Source of the DNA: an uncultured Sphaerochaeta sp.
GTDB lineage: Bacteria; Spirochaetota; Spirochaetia; Sphaerochaetales; Sphaerochaetaceae
Direction: 5' to 3'
NCBI RefSeq assembly: GCF_963677075.1
Contig: NZ_OY781873.1
Location: 2,381,715-2,445,714, forward strand
Length of the DNA: 64,000 nt
The notes below the pieces were generated by a model, which worked only from the letters and a program-made list of their open reading frames with translations, was not told where the DNA came from and ran no database searches. The position numbers and the translations under genes were made by a program. Positions 34,296-42,898 of the stretch are shown here, one piece after another. Numbering within the stretch: position 1 is the first letter of the stretch; each line of letters opens with the position of its first letter.

Positions 34296-34847
34296 ATGAA
34301 TAGATACAAGCAAATACTCTGCTCAGGTATTCTGCTCCTTTTCATTCTCCAGTCTGTATTCTCTGTACAGACTTCCTTGGGAATAGAACTTGGGTTGCCT
34401 GGTACTACGGGTATTGTTGGACAGTTTGAACATCAGAACCTGCGTAGCGAACTTGCCTTGCATGTATTCACCTTGGAATACTTGCGTGCACCCCTCAAAC
34501 AAGAGGGGCTGCAGATGGTAGAACAGAATCAAATCATAGGGAAAGCCATCATCTCTACCAAGATCACACCAACCGAACGACATGTATTGTATGGAGGTGT
34601 GGGGATGCTTAGTTACCTTGATTTGTACGATGACGAGTACATGGTAGGGGTTGGCCCAGTTCTTCAATATGCCTGGAAATTTCCAGAGAAGCATTGGGAG
34701 TTGAATTTTGATTTTCTGCTCCCACTTGTTTTCAGAGATACCTATGAAGAGCCCATTCCTGAAGACGACTGGCCTTCCACAGCATCGTTTATATATGTGA
34801 TTCTCATAGCGATGGCCCCAACGATTGGTATTTCCTGGTCGTTCTAA
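34296..34847 (+). CDS. Exported protein, probable small outer-membrane barrel
   Basis: A 183-residue protein with a signal peptide (residues 1-23, LLLFILQSVFSVQT). The mature part has a short-period pattern of alternating strands (TSLGIELGLPG, GIVGQFEHQNLRSELALHVF, VLYGGVGMLSYLDLYDDEYM, GVGPVLQYAWKFPEKHW) and ends in IGISWSF with a terminal Phe. The pattern with a C-terminal aromatic residue is typical of outer-membrane beta-barrels. No specific family is recognised. AAGGAG lies before the ATG. It is the first gene of an envelope-rich stretch. Confidence 0.55.
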   Translation: MNRYKQILCSGILLLFILQSVFSVQTSLGIELGLPGTTGIVGQFEHQNLRSELALHVFTLEYLRAPLKQEGLQMVEQNQIIGKAIISTKITPTERHVLYGGVGMLSYLDLYDDEYMVGVGPVLQYAWKFPEKHWELNFDFLLPLVFRDTYEEPIPEDDWPSTASFIYVILIAMAPTIGISWSF

Positions 34848-34898
34848 ACCTAAGGAATCCTTTCCGGATAGAGCCAATCATCCACAGAGCAGACTACG

Positions 34899-35657
34899 CT
34901 ACTCCCACACTCCGTTGTTGAAGGTGTATGTCACTTCTTCTGGAGTCTCAGAGCTTGAAGGGAACTCTTCATCAAAGAGCAATTTCTTCTCTTCCCATTT
35001 GCTATGGTCAATTTCACTGGGTGCTACATACCACGAAGGCTTATCAGTATGATCAATTGTGTTAGTGGTAAAGGAAGGTGTGCCATTTTCAACATGTACA
35101 TCGTAGGTGAGAGACAACAGCCTTGCAGTTCCTGTATCGTTGTCATCACTTGAAGAAGTCACCTCCCAAGCCCTTGCAATTCCGCTTGTTCCAGAAATGA
35201 AATCCCCACTGATCTCACCATCTTCAAGTGATGATTCCACCACAAGTACGGTATTATCTGATTTAGTAAACAACATAGTTCCCGTATATGAGAATTTACC
35301 ATTAGCAAATACTGTGAAATCTAGATCAATGTTTTCATTTGCCCCAGTAAATCGTACATAATTATTACCCTCTTCAATGGTACAAGGAACTGTAGTACCA
35401 AAGATTTCGATATCAATAGCACTGGTACCAGTGGGAACCACTTCTGTTTTCCAACCCTCGATAGGAGGAATGGCAAAGGAATAATCAGAAGCAGAGGAAC
35501 GAATAGAACGCTCAAATGGTAATGCACTTCTGAATATAGGTATCATGTGGGCCGATCCTTGTTCAAGCGAACATGACATAAAGACAAGACCAATAGAGAG
35601 AAGTAGTAATGCAACGAGAGCAATATTGATTGCTGACTTTATAGAACAATGAGACAC
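34899..35657 (-). CDS. Hypothetical lipoprotein
   Basis: The frame is open from 35813, but the first 50 codons lack any exported-protein character. A lipoprotein signal with LLLSIGLVFMSC starts after a GTG at 35657, so I place the start there with moderate confidence; no clear ribosome binding site supports any start. The mature protein of roughly 225 residues is beta-rich, acidic and Ser/Thr-rich, with segments such as VRFTGANENIDLDFTVFANG and SSLEDGEISGDFISGTSG. No family is recognised. It sits among other envelope protein genes and may be a surface protein. Confidence 0.5.
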   Translation of the reverse strand: MSHCSIKSAINIALVALLLLSIGLVFMSCSLEQGSAHMIPIFRSALPFERSIRSSASDYSFAIPPIEGWKTEVVPTGTSAIDIEIFGTTVPCTIEEGNNYVRFTGANENIDLDFTVFANGKFSYTGTMLFTKSDNTVLVVESSLEDGEISGDFISGTSGIARAWEVTSSSDDNDTGTARLLSLTYDVHVENGTPSFTTNTIDHTDKPSWYVAPSEIDHSKWEEKKLLFDEEFPSSSETPEEVTYTFNNGVWE

Positions 35658-35843
35658 ATATGAATGCTTAATCACCAAAGACTCCAAATGCTTGTTAATA
35701 ATTGTTTGTGAATGGTCATTGTAATTCAGAACATAGGGCATTGCCACCCTGAATTTTTGATTTTCGGTTATTGTACAAACAGGGACCACCATTACTATAA
35801 TAGGAATATCCATGTAATGGTGATCCCCTCAGTACCTATCAGG

Positions 35844-36482
35844 CTATTGTTTGTTGATAGCAGTTTCCCAGACCATCCGTGCATACAAGGAAATTTCTGG
35901 ACCACTTAGTCCATATTGTGCTATTCCCATAACCTCCTCGTTTGCAGCAAATTGCCATCCTCCGCGCAGTGCTAGTTGCATATATGTGGTTATATTCAGC
36001 TCAAGGCCAGCAGATACGGAAGCAAAAGCAGATCGATGGGAGAATGCGACATCATACCCCTCCTTACCGTCAACATCCTCAAGATACCCAACTGAGATCC
36101 CTCCAACTGCCAAGCGCATGATGGGGTGGACCAGACTATCAGGAGAGAATGTGAACAACATCTCCATTCCCGACATCATTGCATACGCTGCGTCGGTATT
36201 CGCGATAGACAACCCTAAATCTGCGTGGGCAAAATTGGATAATGGATTGACGGCAATGAAAGCACCAAGAGATAAACTGGGTGAGAGTCTAAACCCATAG
36301 GATACATCAAGTAAAATGGCCATTTCATCTTCGATGAATGCTTCTCCCCCTCCCACATGGAGATAATTCACAAATGAACATGTGGGGCTAGAACCTTCAA
36401 ACACTGTTTGCGATGCAAATACCACGCTTCCACCACATAGAACCACCAAAACCAACAACCCGATTCTTACATTCTTAGTCAT
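35844..36482 (-). CDS. Outer-membrane beta-barrel type protein, paralogue of 17288
   Basis: A 212-residue exported protein with a signal peptide (LLVLVVLCGGSVVFASQ). Barrel-like alternating strands follow: AILLDVSYGFRLSPSLSLGA, VNPLSNFAHADLGLSIANTD, MEMLFTFSPDSLVHPIMRLA, VGGISVGYLEDVDG, FASVSAGLELNITTYMQLAL. It resembles the protein of 17288-17893 in length, in the PLSNF element and in a GLELNI/GLEVNI match near the end, suggesting a small paralogous family. The function is unknown. It lies 25 bp downstream of the amidohydrolase gene and may be expressed with it. Confidence 0.6.
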   Translation of the reverse strand: MTKNVRIGLLVLVVLCGGSVVFASQTVFEGSSPTCSFVNYLHVGGGEAFIEDEMAILLDVSYGFRLSPSLSLGAFIAVNPLSNFAHADLGLSIANTDAAYAMMSGMEMLFTFSPDSLVHPIMRLAVGGISVGYLEDVDGKEGYDVAFSHRSAFASVSAGLELNITTYMQLALRGGWQFAANEEVMGIAQYGLSGPEISLYARMVWETAINKQ

Positions 36483-36507
36483 ACTTCATTTACTTCCTTA
36501 TATATTG

Positions 36508-37941
36508 TTAGTGACTATTCTTTTCTACCAATTGATCAAGCATTCCCACCAATTTAGACTGCCTATAAGGCACACCTTGTACAACAACAAGATTGATATC
36601 CCTCAGATTGTTAATGTCCTCAAGTGGATTACTGTTTAAGACCAATAGATCAGAGCGCCGACCTGCCTGTACTGTTCCGAATTCATCTGATTTTTCAAAG
36701 CATTCAGAAGCCCGTACCGTGGAAGCAGCAATTGCCTCCCAGGTGGTCATGCCCAACGCAACCAATCTTTCCAATTCCTTGTGCAGTGAAGAACCTGCAA
36801 CTACGTTCAGGGTTCCACTGTCCGTCCCCGCTGCAATAGGAGCGTTTGCCCTGATAAGTGCCTCCACGATCAAAGCAAAATCTTCCATGTGATCAGAGGG
36901 CAATACAGAGTACCCCTCCACGTTTTTCTGTATGAGCTTGGAAAATGATTCTACTGATGCAGACCAGAATGCCCGATTTGACGGAGATATATAGCGTGTC
37001 CAGGGATCAGCATCAATGGCATCAATATGTTCGGGAGCAACGATATTCCTCCAGACTTCCAATGTAGGGATATTCCAAATTCCTGCCTCGGCAGTACGGT
37101 TTGCAATTTCATCAAGTATTTCGGGTTCTATCTTGAATGTGCCAAATGGGTTGATATAACCGGTCAGATGTTCAATGGAGTGCATCAAGGAACCATCGAC
37201 TACCTCTTCAATTCCTACCTCATGAGGAACATGCCCTACCACAGGAAAACCCAACTTCTTGGCCTCTTTTGCAATACTGTAGAATGCGCTTGAGGGAAGC
37301 TTATTGTACACTTTGAAATATTCAAATCCTTTCTCATTAGCCCTCCGGACAGCATCCACCCCTTCGTTGGCCGTCTTTGTGTCCAAGTAGAGCGACTTAT
37401 CAAAGTATTTGCCCGTTCTCGCTTCATGAATGGGGCTTGCTTGGTACACCCAAGGTGAAAGCACTTCTCCTTTTCGAACCGAGTCCCGGAATTCCAGATG
37501 GTCACTGAAGGCAAACCTTGCATCATCCCGACCGGCATCAGTAAAGGACGCCATATTGCGAACTGAAGTCACCCCATTTGCCAAGAACAGCAAGGGATCC
37601 AAGGCATTGAAAAGGAGATGCACATGCGCATCCGCCAGGCCCGGAACTATCCACTTGCCGGTACAGTCGATACGATCTGCAGATGCAGGGATTCTTTCAT
37701 AATCAGTACCCACATATACAATCTTTTTATCTTCTACGATTACCACTGCATTCTCGATAATCTTGTCAGGCTCAGTCATGGGAATTACTGTTGCATGAAC
37801 AAAAGCCTGTGTGGCATTCACCTCCTTAGGCTTTGGAAGCTCCAAGCGAACCGCACGGGGCCCTGTTAAACAGGAGGTTATAAACAAGACGCAAACCAAA
37901 AGCAATCCTATTATCCAAAGCCTATACTTCTTCCCTACCAT
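36508..37941 (-). CDS. Amidohydrolase family lipoprotein (imidazolonepropionase-like)
   Basis: A 477-residue exported hydrolase. A lipobox LFITSC with a positively charged start (MVGKKYRLW) marks a lipoprotein. The metal-binding HxH is in DAHVHLL near residue 105; other ligands are the His pair in VVGHVPHEV near 237 and SIEHLTG near 255, with the catalytic Asp in AAGTDSG near 375. The C-terminal region with GRRSDLLVLNSNPLEDI closes the composite beta-sandwich. This is the layout of the amidohydrolase superfamily group of peptidase- or imidazolonepropionase-like enzymes. It probably cleaves a cyclic amide or dipeptide outside the cytoplasm; the substrate is unknown. Confidence 0.85.
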   Translation of the reverse strand: MVGKKYRLWIIGLLLVCVLFITSCLTGPRAVRLELPKPKEVNATQAFVHATVIPMTEPDKIIENAVVIVEDKKIVYVGTDYERIPASADRIDCTGKWIVPGLADAHVHLLFNALDPLLFLANGVTSVRNMASFTDAGRDDARFAFSDHLEFRDSVRKGEVLSPWVYQASPIHEARTGKYFDKSLYLDTKTANEGVDAVRRANEKGFEYFKVYNKLPSSAFYSIAKEAKKLGFPVVGHVPHEVGIEEVVDGSLMHSIEHLTGYINPFGTFKIEPEILDEIANRTAEAGIWNIPTLEVWRNIVAPEHIDAIDADPWTRYISPSNRAFWSASVESFSKLIQKNVEGYSVLPSDHMEDFALIVEALIRANAPIAAGTDSGTLNVVAGSSLHKELERLVALGMTTWEAIAASTVRASECFEKSDEFGTVQAGRRSDLLVLNSNPLEDINNLRDINLVVVQGVPYRQSKLVGMLDQLVEKNSH

Positions 37942-38114
37942 AATATTCTCCTATTCACGTATGATGGTAGAAAGGATATCGCTCAGTGATGGCTGATCCT
38001 ATCGGAAAAATGTATGAGAAATGGAATAAACAGCTACGTATTTAGTTGTAATTAGGATGATTTCAGGTACTAGATACATCATCTTTTCATTGAAAAGAAG
38101 AACAAAGGAGGAGA

Positions 38115-38177
38115 ATGCTCGTTGATTTCTTTAAAACAGCATTCCTCATGTTTGCGAAGATCTCCAATGAGCAATAG
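38115..38177 (+). CDS. Possible 20-residue peptide with strong ribosome binding site
   Basis: AAAGGAGG at 38104-38111 precedes an ATG at 38115 by 3-4 bases, followed by 20 codons (MLVDFFKTAFLMFAKISNEQ) and TAG. No relatives are recognised. It could be a real small peptide, or the remnant of a longer gene lost to decay. The 369-bp gap in which it lies (37942-38310) otherwise holds nothing recognisable. Confidence 0.3.
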   Translation: MLVDFFKTAFLMFAKISNEQ

Positions 38178-38310
38178 GTGGCCATTGGTGTTCTCTGATG
38201 TTGGTAGAACAGATCAACTTGTGGATTGCTAGTAATAATTATTCGCAACATTATAAAAATCGGTATCTCAAAAGATTGACTTATGACATATATTATGAAG
38301 AAAATTGTGT

Positions 38311-40662
38311 ATGAAAACAAAAAATAAAACGAAACTAGTATGTGCACTTGGGGTGATCGGGATCATCGTTTTATTCTTCACAAGCTGTATAGTCACAGAA
38401 GAATTTATGAATGAGTTACTGTACGGCACAGGAGGCACTGGTGAAATGGCCTCCGCTCAAGAGGAGAACAATACAGGCAGTGAACTTGATGGCAATATTA
38501 GCGGAACATACTTCAGTGAAAACTGGGGTGAAATTGTTTTTATACAAAAAGATAATCAGGTTACGGGAACATTCCCAAATGGTACGATAGAGGGAACATT
38601 CACTGGAAATACGTTGGAAGGAAGGTGGACAGGACCTTGGGTAGCTGGAAGGATGCGACTGAAATTTTCCTCTGATGCAAGCAGCTTTAATGGCTATGAG
38701 AGCATGGGCAACCTAGAACCTAGCCCTGATAATCCTGATGCTCGTCCTTGGAGTGGAACAAGGACGGGATCACTACCCGGCCAAGAAACAAAAACACAGG
38801 AACTTGTGTCACCTCCAATAGCAGAAAAGTCTACTGCTACCACATCATCCAGTACAGGATCATCCTCAGCGTTCAATGCCACTGGAGTTTATAGGACAAG
38901 CTTAGGTGAACTGACTTTATCCCAAAATGGAAGTACAGTAACGGGAAGTTATCCTCAGAGCACACTTACGGGACAAATGTCCGGTTACGAACTTACTGGG
39001 CAAATCTACTCACTTGGAACAACGGCTGATATCCGCTTTACCTTCGCTTCTGACGGCAGTGGTTTTCAAGGAGAGATGTTGTACCAAGGGGAGAGCCATG
39101 TATGGAATGGTACGAAAATCAGTGGGAATGCCCCACCCCAACAAGGGGTAACCAACAAGCAACCTGAAACTGAATCCAAGCAAACTACTCCATTATCTGT
39201 GAGCGGCACCTACTACAGTGACAACTGGGGGGAGATTGTTCTGGAACAACGAGGAGAGTATGTATCTGGTACATACCCAAATGGGATAATTGCAGGCACA
39301 CTTACGGGGAATACGCTGGAAGGAACCTGGGAAAGTCCTTGGACACGAGGCAGAATGATATTGAAATTTTCGCCCGATGCAAAAAGCTTCAGTGGATATG
39401 AGAATACTGGTTCAATCGAACCAAATGCGAGCAACCCAGATTCACTTCCTTGGACGGGGGTAAGGACTGGCTCATCACGCCAGGTGAGTACGGATACGGG
39501 AACTACGCAGGTCGATACTGATGAATTTGATCTGTATTATGGTGGTTGGATCGATGTGAATGAAGACAACTCTGGCTTTGTGTTCGGTGCCGATACGTCA
39601 TTAATCCTGTTCTTCGATGGTGAAATTGCTGAGGGATACTGGACCACAAATGGCAAGAACATCACCCTATTTGTAGAAGGTCCACAAGGGGATTATGTCA
39701 CCTTTGAGGGTACGTATGATTCTAATGGGACTAAGCTTCTCCTCACACTCGATGGTGATCAGCTGGTCTTGGAGCGGCATTGGATCAGCAACAAGGATGA
39801 TGTAATTGCATTCAACAACCAATTTAAAACGGAGATACCTGTACAGTCAGGTTCCATAGCGGGAGTGTATGATACCAATTTTGGGAAAATGACACTTACC
39901 CAGAGAGGATCATCGGTAACAGGAGAATATCCGATGGGTGAGGTGCAAGGTAACTTCTCCAACAATACGTTCTCTGGAACCTTTTCCTCCATGGGAATTG
40001 AAGGTACGTTCAATCTTGTTTTTACCCCCAGTGGTGATGCATTCGAGGGAAAGATGGTGGTTGATGCATATACCGACTATCTCTGGATAGGTACGAAAAT
40101 CTCATCTGGAGAACAAAGTTCACCAGCTACAACAACCGTACCCGCACAGCGCACCGCATCTTCCTATACTGTTGGCATGAATGGTCCAGCCGGAGGAATA
40201 ATCTTCTATGACAAGGGTGAATTCAGCAATGGATGGCGATATCTTGAGCTTGCTCCCCAAGGCGCCGAAATGACTAAAATGTGGGCTCCAAACAACGAGA
40301 TGACTGCAGGCGTATTTGATGTTGATGATGAAATCGGTAGGGGTGAAGACTATACTGGGAAAATTGTACGTACCTATGCGAACACTACTTCTGGAAATGA
40401 ATACGCCGCGCAAGCTTGTGAGAGTCTTTCCTATGGTGGATTCAATGATTGGTTTCTGCCTTCACACGCAGAATTGGTTGAAATCTACAGCAAGGTACAT
40501 AAGGAAGGTTTGGGAGGGTTTGCCAGAGATCTGTATTGGTCATCTACTGAATGGAAAGATGGAAGCAACAGCTATGCATATTATCTTAATTTCGATGATG
40601 GATCTCAGTACGTGAGTTCCAAAATGGATTCCTTGAAGGTTCGGCCGGTGAGAGCTTTCTAG
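38311..40662 (+). CDS. Mosaic lipoprotein with tandem beta repeats and DUF1566 C-terminus
   Basis: A 783-residue lipoprotein, lipobox LFFTSC near residue 26. The body contains at least four diverged copies of a beta-rich unit of about 80-95 residues, each with a GTY-S-WGEI start, a VTGTYPNG turn and a TGNTLEG or SNNTFSG turn, near residues 57-155, 188-270, 300-395 and 505-595. The last 160 residues are a DUF1566-type domain: GGIIFYDKGEFSNGWRYLEL, then GFNDWFLPSHAELVEIYSKV, LYWSSTEW and VRPVRAF. A Ser/Thr/Gln-rich linker joins repeats. DUF1566 domains occur in surface proteins of unknown function. No ribosome binding site is seen; a TTG at 38305 is an alternative start. Confidence 0.8.
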   Translation: MKTKNKTKLVCALGVIGIIVLFFTSCIVTEEFMNELLYGTGGTGEMASAQEENNTGSELDGNISGTYFSENWGEIVFIQKDNQVTGTFPNGTIEGTFTGNTLEGRWTGPWVAGRMRLKFSSDASSFNGYESMGNLEPSPDNPDARPWSGTRTGSLPGQETKTQELVSPPIAEKSTATTSSSTGSSSAFNATGVYRTSLGELTLSQNGSTVTGSYPQSTLTGQMSGYELTGQIYSLGTTADIRFTFASDGSGFQGEMLYQGESHVWNGTKISGNAPPQQGVTNKQPETESKQTTPLSVSGTYYSDNWGEIVLEQRGEYVSGTYPNGIIAGTLTGNTLEGTWESPWTRGRMILKFSPDAKSFSGYENTGSIEPNASNPDSLPWTGVRTGSSRQVSTDTGTTQVDTDEFDLYYGGWIDVNEDNSGFVFGADTSLILFFDGEIAEGYWTTNGKNITLFVEGPQGDYVTFEGTYDSNGTKLLLTLDGDQLVLERHWISNKDDVIAFNNQFKTEIPVQSGSIAGVYDTNFGKMTLTQRGSSVTGEYPMGEVQGNFSNNTFSGTFSSMGIEGTFNLVFTPSGDAFEGKMVVDAYTDYLWIGTKISSGEQSSPATTTVPAQRTASSYTVGMNGPAGGIIFYDKGEFSNGWRYLELAPQGAEMTKMWAPNNEMTAGVFDVDDEIGRGEDYTGKIVRTYANTTSGNEYAAQACESLSYGGFNDWFLPSHAELVEIYSKVHKEGLGGFARDLYWSSTEWKDGSNSYAYYLNFDDGSQYVSSKMDSLKVRPVRAF

Positions 40663-40681
40663 GGCGTATGCATAGGCAATT

Positions 40682-40707
40682 CAACGGTGGCAGTGCCACC
40701 GTTGTTT
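40682..40707 (+). terminator. Intrinsic terminator after the mosaic lipoprotein gene
   Basis: CAACGGTGGC (40682-40691) and GCCACCGTTG (40695-40704) form a perfect ten-base-pair stem with a three-base loop, followed by three T residues. Confidence 0.7.
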
Positions 40708-40781
40708 ACTTCTATAAGCTTCTAGCCAGAAAGAGTATCTCCTCACAATATCCATTTCTCATCAGTAAGGAGCATATATCA

Positions 40782-41669
40782 TTAGGTAATGGAAGCCTCG
40801 TAGATTTCTCGTATTGAAGTTTCAAGTAGCTTGTTGAACTCCTCGTCACTCTGCGTAACATGCAGATCTTGCGCGAGGGCTCTTGAGAAGCTGGCGATAA
40901 GTCCATGGTTCTTTGCAAGGAGTTTATTAGCCTTATTGCGAGGATACCCTCCAGAGAGAGCCACCACACGAACCATGTGTTTCTCTTTCTGCAGTTCAGC
41001 ATAGAAGTTTGGTTCGGTAGGTATGGAGAGCTTCAGCATGACCCGATCCTCTTCATTGAGGTGTTCAAGCTGTCTTGTCATCTCAGCCTTCAGTATCTTC
41101 TCTGATGCTTGCTTGTCCATACTGTGGATGTCGACCTCGGGTTCAATGATCGGAACCAAACCTGCTTTCAATATGATCTTGGCATTTTCAAACTGCTGTT
41201 CGACTATCTTCCTGATTCCCTTTGGATTGGATTCCTTGATGACTGAACGCATTTTGGTGCCAAAAATCCCCTGCTCGACTGCTTTCTCTAGCAGTGGTTC
41301 AAGGTCTGGCATAGGTTTCATCAACTGAACTCCTTCAGAGAGTTCTGCAAGACCTTTGTCCACTTTCAGGAATGGGACTATTCTCTTGGTTTTCCAAAGG
41401 TATGCAGCCGTTGGCATTCCTTCAATGGTCCGGTCCATGGTGTCTTCAAACAGAATAGCCCCCAGAATATGGGCATCGGTAAAAGCGGGGCTCGTAATGA
41501 TTCTGGTGCGCATTGCATGTACAAGATCGAACATTTCTTTATCCGTTGCATAGGCATCTTCAGGGATTCCATAGTGCAACAGTGCTTTGGGTGTACTGCC
41601 TCCACTCTGGTCCAAAGCAGCGATAAAACCTTTTCCAGTTACCATACGGCTAAGTTGTTCTCTGTTCAT
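40782..41669 (-). CDS. Fructose-bisphosphate aldolase, class I
   Basis: A 295-residue class I aldolase of glycolysis, matching the short bacterial form. The N-terminal [19 protein letters not shown] is the substrate-binding start of the family. [12 protein letters not shown] near residue 97, FGTKMRSVI near 140 and [11 protein letters not shown] near 172 mark the core, and the Schiff-base lysine is expected in [11 protein letters not shown] near residue 212. [11 protein letters not shown] near 240 is the phosphate-binding segment. AAGGAAG precedes the ATG. The reaction is cleavage of fructose 1,6-bisphosphate to dihydroxyacetone phosphate and glyceraldehyde 3-phosphate. Confidence 0.88.
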   Translation of the reverse strand: MNREQLSRMVTGKGFIAALDQSGGSTPKALLHYGIPEDAYATDKEMFDLVHAMRTRIITSPAFTDAHILGAILFEDTMDRTIEGMPTAAYLWKTKRIVPFLKVDKGLAELSEGVQLMKPMPDLEPLLEKAVEQGIFGTKMRSVIKESNPKGIRKIVEQQFENAKIILKAGLVPIIEPEVDIHSMDKQASEKILKAEMTRQLEHLNEEDRVMLKLSIPTEPNFYAELQKEKHMVRVVALSGGYPRNKANKLLAKNHGLIASFSRALAQDLHVTQSDEEFNKLLETSIREIYEASIT

Positions 41670-41816
41670 ACGCTTCCTTCCTTATTACCAATATAAGTTT
41701 TTTATTGGTTACAAGTTAAAGGTACTCAAATGTAGTAAAGCAAGCAAGTGAGGGACCAGAGAATTCGCTTGCATACGATGTAAATGCTATTACAACAGGT
41801 CCATCAAAGGGATTAA

Positions 41817-42787
41817 TCAGTAAGCGCGTATTGGTCTTACTCTAAAATCGGAGTAGCGGTATCCATCATAATTTTGTCCACCATTAAAATCGAAGAAAGC
41901 TGCGTAAAGTGCATTTTTCTCTGTTGAACTCCAATAATTGGCGTCTGAAAATCCTCCAAGATTATGTTGCTTAAGATTCCAATACATGAGAGCCAGCTCT
42001 TCCCTCGAAGGTAAAAACCAATCGTCATAGGTTACACCCTCATTCTCCAGTTGATAATCGGTACATATCTTTGCAGCGTATAATGAGGTTTTAGTCGATG
42101 TTCCGCTAGGATTATCAAAGATTATATCCCCCATTTTTTCTACTAATCCTATGGTATTCGACATTCCTGCTCCTATGTTTGTAGAAGTACCAACAGACAG
42201 ATTTTCTCCATCCCAAGTCGCGCGATAATAACCAAAGATATAAGTAGTATTTTCACCCATAGTGTTCCAATCAGCAGGAGCTGCTTCTAAATAACGAAAC
42301 CCTGGATTATTATCAATACCATCAGATTCATCATCATAGAAAATGATTCCTCCAGCTTGACCAGGACCGCCAACTGTCACAGTCCATTTTGCATAGAGTG
42401 TTCTACTTTCTTCCAAAATGAGAGAGGATCCAATGGTATAGTCAACCCCTTCTCCATCTGCCTCAGTATTCCAACCGGAGAAGATATAGCCAGTCCTTGC
42501 CAGATTACCTGTATTGTTTTTGATCGTTGTTGAATCTCCTGCGTAGAGATACTCAATATCTGGGGCAGTTCCACTTTCACCCTGATTACTGTCATATTTA
42601 ATCCAAACGGCGGTTTTCCCATCCTCACCGTCTATGCCATCATTTCCATCCTGGGCAAGTACCTGCCAGATTGTTCCATCATAAATATACGATTTCCCTT
42701 CTGTGAGATTGTAATATGCCCAGTTGAACTGTGGGCTACCCGGGTGAGTTGTGAGTTCTCCCTGCCAAATGATGGAGACCCCAGGTT
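41817..42787 (-). pseudogene. C-terminal part of IS-interrupted mosaic lipoprotein
   Basis: The minus frame is open from the IS end at 42787 down to a TAA at 41817. In order it contains a WQGELTTHPGSPQFNWAYYN unit, a collagen-like DGNDGIDGEDG stretch, an InlB B-repeat-like block (YLYAGDS to RTLYAKW, Listeria-Bacteroides repeat) and a DUF1566 domain (GGIIFYDDESDGIDNNPGFR, YDDWFLPSREELALMYW, NYWSSTEK, FRVRPIRAY). It has no start of its own; translation internally from a TTG at 42416 is possible but lacks a ribosome binding site. It joins in frame with 44582-45456 when the insertion sequence and one target repeat are removed. Confidence 0.78.
42781..42787. repeat. Target-site duplication, left copy
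   Basis: CCAGGTT at 42781-42787 directly borders the left inverted repeat of the insertion sequence and is repeated at 44582-44588 next to the right end. Confidence 0.85.
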
Positions 42788-42862
42788 CTCAAATTCCCGT
42801 CTCAGTTGTAACTAGGATTTGAATAATTCTTTTAAATAGTTGCAGATAATGGCAGAAAGTAC

Positions 42863-42891
42863 GTGACAAAAGCATCAAACATAGATATAAT
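42863..42891 (+). promoter_or_regulatory. Transposase promoter giving a leaderless message
   Basis: GTGACA at 42863-42868 is followed after 17 bp by a consensus TATAAT at 42886-42891. Transcription would begin near 42898, directly at the ATG at 42899. No Shine-Dalgarno sequence is present. Confidence 0.5.
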
Positions 42892-42898
42892 TGTATCT

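Noticed and set aside
34899..35813. Full 304-codon version of the lipoprotein starting at 35813
   Set aside because: The first 50 residues are not signal-like, and the lipobox would lie 80 residues inside the protein.
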